From Paramacrobiotus metropolitanus (Eukaryota > Tardigrada > Eutardigrada > Parachela > Macrobiotidae), in NCBI RefSeq assembly GCF_019649055.1, contig NW_026570272.1, forward strand, positions 806,001-870,000: a stretch of 64,000 nucleotides of DNA. The letters run 5' to 3'. Every line of letters begins with the position of its first letter. Position 1 is the first letter of the stretch. The translations under genes were made by a program, and so were the position numbers. Shown piece by piece: positions 1 to 11,460 of the stretch. The notes below the pieces were generated by a model that saw nothing but the letters and a program-made list of their open reading frames with translations, did not search any database and was not told the DNA's origin.

Positions 1-280
1 ATAACACCGAATTTCACGGTGCACAACGTTGGCGGCAATAAGTCACTGTTGTCATAGATCTTCATTTGACAGCTAACATTTCCTTGTAGAGCACATTTTT
101 CTGTACATTTTGGTTGTGGTCTTGGTTTTGCTAACAGATGAGTGGGCAGTATTTAAAGTCACTGATTTGAAAATATGCTTAGCGACAGAAACAGCGACTT
201 CCGACCACTCGCAGGTTTCACGAACTCCTGCCCGTGCGCGGCTGCCTGCCCTGGCGCATACCGTCAATTCAGTACGAGTA

Positions 281-452
281 CTAAGGCCTCGTCCCGAATT
301 CAAAGCGAATCTCGTTGCGATACAGCAACTCCACCTCGCGAGGTGGCTTCGCGTACCGTATCTGTAGGCGTGGCCACTGCACCCAGCCACTTCTTGCGGT
401 TGAGCAACCGTTCCATAGCAAGATTCGCTTTGAATTCGGGACAAGGCCTAAG
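281..452. repeat. Short inverted-repeat (MITE-like) element
   Basis: Bases 281-312 and 421-452 are inverted copies matching at 30 of 32 positions; the arm core reads ggcctcgtcccgaattc. The 108-bp interior is GC-rich and has no convincing reading frame. Size and structure fit a small non-autonomous DNA transposon or a hairpin-forming repeat. No clear target duplication is visible. The rest of 1-740 shows only chance ORFs. Confidence 0.6.
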
Positions 453-740
453 GGTGCAAGTTGTAGTACAGCACTTTTCTCTGAAACTTGCATGCTGCGG
501 CTGTCCACCGCCGCTGTTTGCGAGACCAGAACAGTTTATACTTTTTCAGTAACTGTTATTCTTGTGAGTCTGTGACGACTTAATTTCGGATCAGCGATCA
601 CTTTGATTAGTAACTCTCTGAATTTAGAAAACTCTTGGTGCATCAAATATTTATTCGGCTGCTGGTTTGCATCACGCGAAGAATATCGCATCTGTCTGGA
701 TTTTCGTTTAGGACTGGAAGGACTACCAGGCAGCAGATAA

Positions 741-1819
741 ATGGAAGCACTGCCACCGAAGTCAATGGCTCCAGGTCCACAGCCAGTGCCCTGCTCCTTC
801 CACGATCTGCCTGACGAGATGGTGTCGCATATCTTTTCGTTCTTGGATATCATCGACATAACGAACAATTCCATGTAAGTTGTGGTTTTTGTTAGCAGGT
901 TTTTACCCTAAGTTCTTGGCAATCATTGCTAAAATAACACGGTTACACAGAGCAAAACCTTCAAATCCCAATAAATGTTTTTATTGTGTTGGTTATGTAC
1001 TCATATTTTATTTTCAACAGCGTCTGCAAACAGTGGGAACGTGCGAGCCGTTGCGTTACTCTGCAGAAGGCCGTCATCTTAGACGTGCAGAAATGGGACA
1101 CATACGCCCCGCGACCCCCATCTGCGGATACCGTGATCGTCCGCCGACAATTCTCTCCAGGCGTCTTCTCACCCATGCCCGATCCATATTCCGTCCAACG
1201 AAAATCCCTGCTGGTACGCTTCGTCAGCCGACGCACCCGTCAGCTCATCGTCCGCTGGTCACTGGATTCGCTGCCACCGGCCCCGCAGATGGTGGAACAG
1301 GACGATGAGGAGTATATCGCCTTCCGCTACAACTTCCACTACGATATTCCGCAGATCCGCAGCTATCTCCGGGAAATTCTCCGGGAGTACGTACCGGAGA
1401 TCTTAGGCAAAGAAGGAGTCCGCAAAGTGGGGCTGACTATGCAGAATCTGCACTTGTCTCTTAATATCTTATCCGGACTTATTCCGCGCGGCGTGATGCG
1501 AGTGCAGCTGGAAAGTGTGACGTTGTGGTGCCATTTCCAAGCCGGTCCGTTGGTGCAGCGAGAATTGCCTGTAACGCTCAGCTCGCACATCGACAAGGAC
1601 GTCATGGAGAAATGTGGAGACAAGTGGCCGTTTGATTACTCCGAGTCACTGGCAGAATCTCCGCTGTTTTGGTATCCACACGCGCTGGTCCAGTCGTTTG
1701 AATATTTTAGCCGATTTTTCGCAACCATGTGGAGTCCCGAAGAGGAAGACGTCGTTGCACGGAAACTGCAATCCAGTGATCCTGTCGGCGGTACGCTAGC
1801 TCTGTATCTGTACCGGTAA
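741..1819 (+). CDS. F-box protein, two exons
   Basis: Exon 1 is 741-874 and exon 2 is 1021-1819, giving 310 aa with matching phase 2 across a gtaagt...cag intron. An F-box lies at about residues 20-50: LPDEMVSHIFSFL in exon 1 continues across the junction into IVCKQW in exon 2, the usual end of the motif. F-box proteins normally link substrates to SKP1-CUL1 ubiquitin ligases; that role is inferred. The remaining ~255 residues contain no repeat I recognise (no LRR, WD40 or Kelch), so the substrate is unknown. The start is the first ATG in frame upstream of the F-box. The stop TAA overlaps a gtaaga donor-like site, so a further exon is possible. Confidence 0.75.
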
Positions 1820-4052
1820 GAAACGCGTACTCTCAGTAAAAGTAGTTGTATCTGTATAGAACTTCAAGTACCTACCACCTTTGCCGCGCCATCGTTAGCT
1901 CTGGGCGGTAGGCCTCCCGCTACCACTAGTTAATTTGACATTAGAATATTACAACGGAAGGCTGATGATGGGCCTCCGTTACTAGTGGGCTGGCTACACG
2001 CCGCGCCACGACGCACAATTACCGAAAGTGGTGGTCAAAGATGCAGACGTTACACAGTTTAGGGAATTACAGGAATCAGGAAGACGAAAGGTCATTCCAA
2101 ACGAACGATCGAACGAACGAAAGAAAGAAAGCTTTCTCATCAAAGTTTATTAGCAATTGAAGAAGTGCTAGTGGCTGCGAAGCAGCACCGTGCCCGACTG
2201 ATTTCCGTAAACTCATTCTCATCTCCACAGAAGCTAGAAATTCGGAACACAGACGGTGACAGACCGCCCACAGGCTACCGATTACATTATCGGCTTTATC
2301 ACCGACCAATCAAATAAAAACATAATTATTTGAATCATAACACTACTGCTATAATATACGTAGTAGCTCACCTTTTTCTGGAATTCATTAGAAAAGGCAA
2401 AGCTGCCGAAGACAACTTTCAAAAATACAGTTCAAATGTAGGGTTTCATGCAGATTATTGTGCTTGATCTGTACAATAGTGATCCTCTCAAATTTGAACA
2501 CAGTGCCTTTACGGACATCATTATGATGTCGCAAAAAACGTAAAACGATGGCATAAGGGGGCCAGCAGTGGTACAATTGTGGTGCGCGTACTGTTCATTG
2601 GTCTCTGTTCGTAATTCCAGTGAATGTTTGTAGTTCTGTTCTTTATTCGGACTTTTGTAGTTTTGTTGGAATGCCTCTTTTTGAGGATGATCATCCCGTT
2701 AACGCAATGGACCTGACCGTCGACCGAATCCGGACGTTTCCGACGTGGTTGCAGCGTCTTGTCGTGGAATTATTCAAACGACACGCCGATTAATGCATAA
2801 CATACGACTGTTTTGGTATGGTTCTTAATAATTCGTTGTCACATTCCTAGGCTTTAGTTTTCTTCGTACATTCGTTAATAACGCAGAACTTCCGCATTGA
2901 TGTGTCTGCCGATAAGAACATGTCGCCGTATATGTACAGAGTGCCTTTATGAACTATCGGTTTTCGTATGGCTTTGTGACGTAGGGCGCCGTAGTACTAG
3001 CAAATATCATGAGTTTTTCGAATTTGCTGCTTTAGTTTTCGGATTAGCTTTCACTGTGACTGACCTCTTTGTGAAATGAGCCAGTACATGCAAATAATAT
3101 CGTGGTCTTGTTATGCATCCATACCGGACATTGTTAACGATGAGGTGAATTATGTCGTCTAGTGGCTAGTGGCTTACACACTACGTAGATGACGGCTCAT
3201 TCGTCCACGCATCCGGTAATACCTAAGAACCCACTGTTATCCACATCACACATGTACATGTACTAGCCTTTGCTAAGGTATGACACGTCTCTTCCAAGCC
3301 TACCCGTAAAATGCATTATATCCGCGTCCGGTTAATAAGACATCGCGCAGCGCTTCGGTCTTTTTCCCCATGTAAAAAGTGACTCCTTAACTTATCTGCT
3401 GAGTTCGTATTTTTTATACCATTAGCACAATGTGTTCACTTGAACAGAAGATAACATTAGTTAAGTAACGCTTGGTGGTGTGCTGGCGAAACCTTTATCC
3501 CAGTTTGCTGCTAACTAGTAGGACTAACAGGTTGGTGTTTTTAACCTAATTACCAGATCACAACAGACACAAAGAAAGCCCTACAAAGTCGAAGTCGTTC
3601 AGAGGAAGATATCCCTCACGACCCCCGCACGAAGACAATAAATTCCTTATTATTTATTATTATATATCTTTCAAGCGGAGCCCAAGAGAAGATTGTGCAC
3701 GACTGACCCTTTACGAAGAGTTGAAAAATTGTAGGGAGCGAATGCGGATGTTGCACGATTATGGGTGGTTGGCTGATTGGGCTCACTGAATAGCAGAGCT
3801 GCAGTTAGTCAACCGGTATTAAATAGGAATTACCCACAAATAAGGATCCGCGTGTTGCGTTGGAATGTTCTCTACTGCTGTCTGCGCGCTTGTGTGTAAA
3901 TAGAGAAACAAAGCGCTGAGAAAAGAAATTTTACTATATAATTTTTTTAAATTTAGGCTAATTTAGAGATTTAGCGACACACAAGGGAATGGGATGTAGC
4001 GAAAGAATCTGTTTTCTCTGGCATTCATGTTTCTCGATATTTTTTCACAATA
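1820..4052. other. Intergenic region, no supported gene
   Basis: No exon set could be assembled here. It is AT-rich in parts. A 40-codon ORF at 2671-2793 (+) begins MPLFEDDHPVNAMD and looks mildly protein-like, but it has no recognisable domain and no splice partners. Confidence 0.5.
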
Positions 4053-7000
4053 ATGAACGGGACACCACGGTACTTTCGCCAGCTGTACTCCAATGCACGT
4101 GAAGTCGACTACGGTAACACGGTGCTGGTGCAGCGTGACAACGCCCAATGGTGGCTGGGATACGTTCAGGATATTGACGGTGGCAAGGTTTTGGTCGATT
4201 TCGACGCGAGCAGCGTCCCCGCTGAATGGATTCACACTCAGCATCTCTGGCCGCATCATTGCCTCAAGAATTATGCCGATGTATATGCTGGCAGGACCTG
4301 GAGGTGGCGCTGCGGGACAGCACCTGCGGACCAATGGTGTTTCGATCGCGCGTCATCTTGAGCGGTCTATGTGATATGTTCTGCTTCGTGAGCGTGGATA
4401 ACAGGACTCAGGACGGAGAAAACACGTTGCCGAACTGCCGCATCGTACATCAGAACCTGTTTACGGAAGAATTACCGGACCGGCGCGACGGGAAGAATTT
4501 TTTTGAAGGGCACACCGGGTGGTTGTACAAAGAACACGTTATTGACTTCGCCGAAGTCAGTCTCTTGCGGACTATGGAAGCGATGCCCATGTTTATGGCC
4601 GGAACTTGCCAGTTAGCTGTAACGAAGGGTTTTACTAGAGCTAACCGTGCTGGTACATTGTATAGTCGATCGACTAGTCAGATGACTGTATCCTGACCCT
4701 CTATCACAGTAACATACTGTGACTTATATAGCTAGACATAGAATATCAACAGACTAGCATTCAGGTAGAAGAACTAGACAATCAGCTCAGCAGAATAGCT
4801 AAAGGCAAGAGTCACAGACATAATATGAATCACATTACATAGCACTGGGTCGACGGGACTCAGGATGCGATGCCGGGTGCCTGTTGGGAAGTTCGATGTC
4901 GCTGGATACCTTTGGTTTTGTGTGCTTTGGACAGCACGCTGCGCTTATGGATGCTGGTAACTATTCGTTTGATGTCGGGTGTCGAGTGTTTGTAAGTGCC
5001 GGACGCGACACGGTTACGTTCGTCTGCGCCGAAGTCCACGGTGGCCCAGATAGTCGCAGTATGTTCTGGAATGCGGATTCGCTGAAGGAAGCCTGTAAAA
5101 GATATCTAAACGAGCAGTTAAGTGTTCTATCCCCTTCGTCCAGGATGATCGCATGCGCGACCGATCAAGATCTTCAAGGTGCGGGTGAATATGGTTAACG
5201 GCAACATATTTGAATGAATTTTAATATTTGCGACTTTTTACTCGCCGTATGAGGATTTTGTAGCGCACTGTATTATCTGACATGGCATTAATTCTCAGGA
5301 ATTTTACAGATGTGGAAGAAACGTCCATCCGGGATCTTCCGCCCGTCATCATGACCTGCACTCTGCTTAATCTTGATGTGATTACTCAGCTCCGAACACA
5401 GCGGTAAGACATCTCAAGTTTTTCTGATGTAAAATGCTGTCGTGACATCTCGGAGCACTGAGTATGATGTAATCGACCGAAGTGAAACGGAGTTTCTCCA
5501 AAGGACTTACTTGTAATACGTTCTGAAAAACGAATATCATATTTTGTGTTTGTTTAACATAAAGTACAGATTTGGTACTTTTTGTTTCTATTTTTAAAAG
5601 TAATTTTTAAGTGTTTTTTATTTACAAATATTCCGTTTTTAGAAAAAAGGTTTTGTCGATACTATTGTCTCATTTTTGAGAATTATTAGTGTGTGATCGG
5701 CGCATGGTTTGCTCGGCACCGAGACATTAAAAATTATTGCAATAATTATTGTTAACAAATAATTTACCAACCAATAACTGCCAACTGAATGCTGATAGTA
5801 CGGACTTCATATCTAATGCTGCTAAGTAGCTGGATATAAAATTAGTAGCGAATGTGCGGTAGTAACTAATTATAAATGTGCAGATTGTCATTTACTGTAC
5901 ATAAATCCTGCCTTTTACATACCCCGGTAAATACATTCACCTGGAAATTACATACGCGGAAAGTTTAACCGGCGCGTCCCATAGACTGTAACATAGCTCT
6001 GTGTAATACATACATCTGGATAACATATGCGGTTTTGCTTTAACCGAAGGTGTATTTAGCAACCAAGTTTCACTGTACAACAACCGTGCGTACAATTCAG
6101 TTGCTGTCTTCGTTTTCGTCACCGATCTTAGTGTCGGTCAACATTCCTGCCCCTCCTTCGGGCAGTTGTAAATGTTTGATCTACGATGTGTTGTTTTAAA
6201 GGGTGTGCGCGCTGTGGAGGCTTCTGGTACTGGATGATAAACGTCATCACATCACTATCAATTCGTGTCGAAAGTTCGCCAAGCTGTTAATGCAGTCAGT
6301 GTTTTCCGCGGCTTATTATTCTACCGCTTATTATTTTCTTGCCACACTTGATAACACTATCATCCAAAACACACAGTCGCTGGCGCTTGTTCATCGCCAG
6401 CCAAAGTTCGACGGCGGGATGGATCTGGCAACCAAAGTCCGGACCATGAGTGGGCTCTTACAAGCTAAAGGCATTCGTCTACCGCTAATCGTTATCAAAA
6501 ACACCTGTGCTTTCGGGTCTCTGTCCTGGTCCTTGTTAATAACCGTCGGTCGCAACGAACGCGCCGGGACGTTCGATTGCAGCTGGTCGAAAGAGTTTTT
6601 TCACGGGTGTGAGAAGATAATCGTATGCAACTTCCCGGCATGGCCAGTTATTGCCACAGCAGCGATGGAGATAATGCTGCGGGATGCGACGCTGCCGGCA
6701 GCCGAGAAAGCCTTTTTGCGAGATACTAAGCTGTTTCGGCAGGAGCTCAAGACCGATGTTATCGTTCCCTCCGTGCGTTTCCGTTCCAGCGACTCACCGT
6801 TGGACCGGTGGCGTTGTTTACTGACCGCGGCCAACGCCACCTGCACGCATGTCTCTCAACGGATAAAGGACAAGGTCACTTCTATGCATAGTCGCTGGGT
6901 GCAGATGTTGGCCTATCCCGACGAATGGACGAGCATCCGTATCTTACTTAGGCTGTGAGTGCAATCGGTAGATAGGTAAAAAACCATTAGAAGTTATAAC

Positions 7001-7508
7001 AAAATTGCTAGCGCGTTTATGTAACTTCATAAATAACTGAAAGCTGGGCGTAGAACACGCCAAATTTTCTCCAGTTGAAGAGTCGTAGCATTTCTTAGGC
7101 TTGTAGTTTTAATTTAATCGTTTTTTTACCATTCTCGCGCCAGAATTTATGTTAAAATGATTGTACAGGTACATTCAGTAAAAGTATAAATTACAGTCCA
7201 GTATTTACCCAGTATATTTGAGAAATAGTTTAGTCGTTTTGTCCTATCTGTTATTTAGGCAAAATGTTCATAATGACTGCTGCAAATGCAATGAATTCAT
7301 ACGCGGCATACTTGTAGTAGAGAATATGTTACTTGCCAAATGAATCCGACATACTGTATGGAAACCTTTTGTCAACATTATTAGGTTTGAGACTTTTCGC
7401 CCGACTGACAACCCGAAGCGCTGGGACACAATGGATCTGCGCCAGCTGGATATTTGCGCTTGCAGCCAGGTGACCCTGAAAGCTCTAGATGGATGTTATA
7501 AAGATTAA
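4053..7508 (+). CDS. F-box protein with Tudor-like N-terminal region, multi-exon, apparent frameshift
   Basis: The ATG at 4053 opens a domain resembling a Tudor/chromo barrel (VLVQRDNAQWWLGYVQDIDG). Near 4290 the protein-like reading jumps frame to one continuing DLEVALRDS...GPMVF up to about 4640. A further exon (about 4843-5178) joins in phase to 5310-5402, then 6202-6958 (donor GGCT|gtgagt), then the last exon 7385-7508. An F-box-like motif spans the 5310-5402 and 6202 junction: IRDLPPVIMTCTLLNLD, then LRTQRVCALW. The last three junctions agree in phase; the 4640-4843 junction is not resolved. The architecture differs from the upstream F-box gene except for the F-box. Function is unknown beyond a possible SCF adaptor. 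The frameshift may be a sequence error, an unusual intron or gene decay. Confidence 0.6.
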
Positions 7509-9517
7509 AGATGCAAGCAGCGTTTAATAACTTTCTTTTGGGGTGCTCGGCTCTGTGGGCCCACTAAATATTACCGAGCTGTACGAATGCGATAGTTTGT
7601 TTCCGGCGTGTCCCTACTCTCACGGTTCGGTTTTAAATTTTATAATTCTGTAACTTTTTCAAACAGGAGATCTATTCAGTTACGGTATTCAGGCGTGTAT
7701 GTTCTTTTTGCCGCTGCTTTGTTTCGGTTTTACATGGGTTGAAAATTTAGAATCTTAAGTACACTGCTGGCAGCCTTGTATTATACCAGATGCTTCAAAA
7801 ATGGGCCGGCGACATTCATTGTTATGCAAAGGACGTTCTAAAAGTTTTACTCTGATTCTGTTAACTTTCCAATTATTTTGCCCAAGGGATTATTGTTATG
7901 CAAGTGCGCCTGGTTTTCTCCGTATTGCATTAACTGTAATGAAATGGCCATCGTTATAAATGCCAATATCGTGCATTTGGCGCTCCGTGCGCGCTACCGG
8001 TATGTTTACGTCCTCAATTATTCGACCAGTTTATACACTGCTCTCGTTGTAATCTGGTGTGGAAACCGGAAGTCAGGAGGCCGGAAAGCTTGGAGGGTCA
8101 AGGAATGAGTCCGGCTGCAGTCCACGACGAACTGTGATGGTATTTCCAGTTACCGACAAATTGCAACTAGTTTGCTGTCATTATATAGTGCTAACAGGAA
8201 TGCTGTTTCATTAAGTCAATTAAGTTCAATTATCAATGAATCAATATCTATTACGCACGAGGGCTGACGATTACCGGGTTATTTGGATCATGGTATTGTC
8301 TTGTGTGACGAAGTCAAATGTACCAAGATGAACTAAATTGTTTTATTTACTAAGGGAAAATCCGCTTGTCTATTTCAGTTTGCGGAAAATGAGCGGCGCT
8401 GAGTTTGTGGCATGTACCACAGGAATGCTGACGGTCAGACCCAATTTATTAATTACGTCGCGGTATCGCGCTTGAAACGACAAAATTAATTTAGTTTATC
8501 ATATTTATACAATCAATTTAGTACTGCAATGTCATCAGAATCATCATTGTAAAGGAGGGGCATTGTTGTTGGTACGTTCGTATACAGAACGATTTGTGTA
8601 ACGGGATGCAGAACGGTTTGCGTAATGGTGGAACAGAGATTCTAATGCATACACGTCCAAATAACACGGGAACGGCATGGGAATTGTTATGAGTGCAATT
8701 CGCAAATGTTATGAACGATCTCGTCTGCGGCACGAATGCACCTGCTAGCTATCTCCGCCCCCGCATACGCACGAATAAAGTAAATGCCAGTCCATCTACG
8801 AATGTTGCTAGTTGCAGTACAAGTTTTTGTATGTCCCTCTACCAAACTTTTTAACTAACACAAATGCAATAAATATGTGAATTATTAGAAGATGGCTGAT
8901 GGAGGAAAGTGGCTGTGTCTGAATGTCAGTTCGGAAATTTTATTGCGGGTACTGGGTACATAAAAGACGAGTGCCTGAAAACTGCAGATCAACAACAGCT
9001 GGATAAGCTAGCAGCGTGTGTATCATGTGAATATATGCATGTGAAAAGGCGGGATACACGTAAAGCCTTCACGTGAATGCAGTGTTGCACAATCCTACAG
9101 TTTGCACGGGAGCAAATCGCCCGTTTGTGGGTTCTACTTCTATCGATGCGTCTTAGTTGTATGGCATACATGTACGAACGCAACGCCCTAATTGAAAGTC
9201 GTCTGCTAGACCTGGCGTAAAAAGAAATTATCTTGTATCTGGTGAACGAAATTACGGAAGTTCCACAACGGAACTCCTTATAAAACGTTGTTGCCGGCAG
9301 ACAGATCAACAGATGCGGTGAAGTGTTTGTTGGGTGAAGTGCTTGTGCTTTACTGATCAAGATTTTGTTAAGTACTATGATACAAGGTATGTTTAATAGC
9401 CGTACCTAAAGTTGCTATAACCAGCAAGATTCTGTTTTGCTGCAGCTTTGCCAACGAGCTTGATCAGTGCTGGGGGAGAAATATTTCGGTTTCCAAGAGG
9501 CATACTTTTCCCGAACC
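7509..9517. other. Intergenic region, no supported gene
   Basis: Both strands show only short ORFs without domains, membrane pattern or paired splice sites. The stretch just before 9518 probably holds the GPCR promoter and 5'UTR, but no specific element can be named. Confidence 0.5.
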
Positions 9518-11460
9518 ATGAACGTAACGGCTTACAACAGCTCGACTTCCCAAAATGTCACGGAAAGATGTTCTGCAGCCGTCAATTTGATGACTTGGTC
9601 GTCATACAGTATCGGAACTTTATCCATCTGCGTCATGATTTTTGCGCTGAACGGAGTGGTACTGCTTTTCTATTTCGCCAACTTCCGCATGATCAGGAAA
9701 TTTCACGTTTATGTCGTTACGCTGTTAAGCTCAAATTTCCTGTTTGCCGTTACCTTTGGGCCGCTGGAAGTTGTCAATCATAACTTTACGGCGTGGTGCT
9801 GGGGAACCAATTGGTGTACGTTCCGTATGTATTCGGGTACGGTTCTTAACTTTATTCAGTTTTTTATCCATGCAACCATCGCGTTGTGTCGCTGTTGCGC
9901 GATACTTATCCCGCTGCAGTATCGTGAACGTCACACCACCCGTATCGCCGTTGTACTGTGTGCTCTGTGCTGGATAGTCGGTCATCTCTTTGTGGTACCG
10001 ATAATTATAATGGATGTCCTGCATTATCGACAACCGGAAACGCTGGCAGGTTGCGATTTTAATTACCAAGTGCTGCCTGAGCAAATCTGGCTGTACATTT
10101 TTCAAGCTGTGTCCTTCGTTACGCTCTTTATTGCGCTGGCGCAGTATCCGGTGGTTTTTTACATTCGCCGAAAGCGTCTGCGAATGCATACAGGTGCATA
10201 TCATATAGATAATACAGGCGACATAGACATACCGTAAAATCCGATGTGAACGACCCCCCCCCCCCGAAATTAATGATACCCCGTGCAGTTGTAAACGTTC
10301 CTCCCGTGGGTCACGAAATAACAAAGACGCTCCACCCCAAAATTATCGCCCTGGGGCGTGTATTAAATTTCGGCGCACCCGCTGTGTTAATCAGTTGTGC
10401 TGCTATGTTAGCCAACTACCAAGTAGGCACATTAGCTAAATCATCGTTTCGATTTTTGATAGATACATAATCCATACATCAATACGTTGATATATTCATT
10501 ATAATATTCAAAGCTGAAGTATCACAGCGCGTTATTCATTTGAAAATAATAGCTCACCCTGCCGTAATAAACATCCCTTGCGGTTTTAAGCGCCCACGTC
10601 TCCCGAAGCTCTCGAAAAAAGAAAGGCCGAAGGCGTTTATTTCGGGTTTTACGGTGGGTACCGTGGGTGATGTAGATGATATCATCATATAGGTGGTGAA
10701 TGTGTAGGTACGTATGTAACCACATACACATGTATAGGAGTAAAATGTATTTATGTTATATATAAATTTAAATACAATTGTCAAACAGACACATGTTATT
10801 GTCAAACAGACCTTTGTTAAGTATTCTGTACATATCATATGGGTGGTGAAGGCTGATATTGATGTTTTATTCGGTAAAAAATTCTGAATAGCACAATAAC
10901 AATTATATAAATAAATACCACCCCTCTATGTGTAATTCTGTTTCTAGCATATTTTTATTTGGGAAAACGGCCATTGTCACCTAAGTTTACTCCGTTTTAA
11001 GTACCAGCTATTATCACAATACGAAAGGGACTGTGGTTAGTGTGTTTAACTATCAACAGATGATAGTATCAATTTAATCGTCATTGTAATTAATTTGCAG
11101 TGGTGCCCAGTCAGCTTATTTCGCCCTTTTGGTGCCACTGCGTTGTTGAATTTTGCAGGCAGTCAAACTTATTCAGTTGACACCTCACCGCCGTCATCGA
11201 GCAACCAGGAAGCAAAGCCGGAAAAAAACAGCTTTTTACTTCTGACACTGCTGACCGGCAGCCTGTTCATCTGCTGGACACGCCTGTTCATCTGCTGGAC
11301 ACCGTCCGGGATCGTAATGCCGATGTTAACCACAGTCACGGATGCCATCGTCCAGGACTGGATTTTCTTACTCATAGAGCTGCAGGCCATAGTCGACCCC
11401 ATCATCTTCGTCTTATGCATGCCAGATCTTCGTCAGCTAATCTTTCAACGAGCTCGCTGA
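9518..11460 (+). CDS. Rhodopsin-like (class A) GPCR, two exons
   Basis: Exon 1 is 9518-10193 and exon 2 is 11159-11460, 325 aa, joined in phase 1 (ACAG|gtgcat ... ttttgcag|GC). The N-terminus carries several N-glycosylation sequons (NVT, NSS, NVT). TM1-TM5 are in exon 1: TM2 near FHVYVVTLLSSNFLFAV, TM3 ending CRCCAILIPLQYRER in place of the usual DRY motif, and TM5 ending before a basic loop IRRKRLRMH. Exon 2 gives TM6 with a CWTP motif and TM7 with DPIIFVLCMPDLR replacing NPxxY. A 21-bp duplication inserts seven residues before CWTP. It is a plasma-membrane receptor with unknown ligand. An in-frame acceptor at 11100 was rejected because it leads to a stop. Confidence 0.8.
10254..10265 (+). 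repeat. C12 homopolymer inside the GPCR intron
   Basis: Twelve consecutive C residues lie in the intron of the GPCR gene. Read length errors are likely here. It does not affect coding. Confidence 0.9.

Noticed and set aside
73-575. Several overlapping ORFs of 75-125 codons
   Set aside because: They cover the inverted repeat on both strands, lack domains and are explained by the GC-rich repeat.
4280-4294. A 14-bp gt...ag stretch that would restore the frame as an intron
   Set aside because: Far shorter than any plausible spliceosomal intron; the other introns here are 50 bp or longer.
9731-10324. 197-codon minus-strand ORF opposite the GPCR
   Set aside because: It is the antisense shadow of the first receptor exon, with no domain of its own.
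11041-11158. First acceptor (ending 11100) for GPCR exon 2
   Set aside because: It gives a stop in the phase required by exon 1; the acceptor at 11158 fits exactly.
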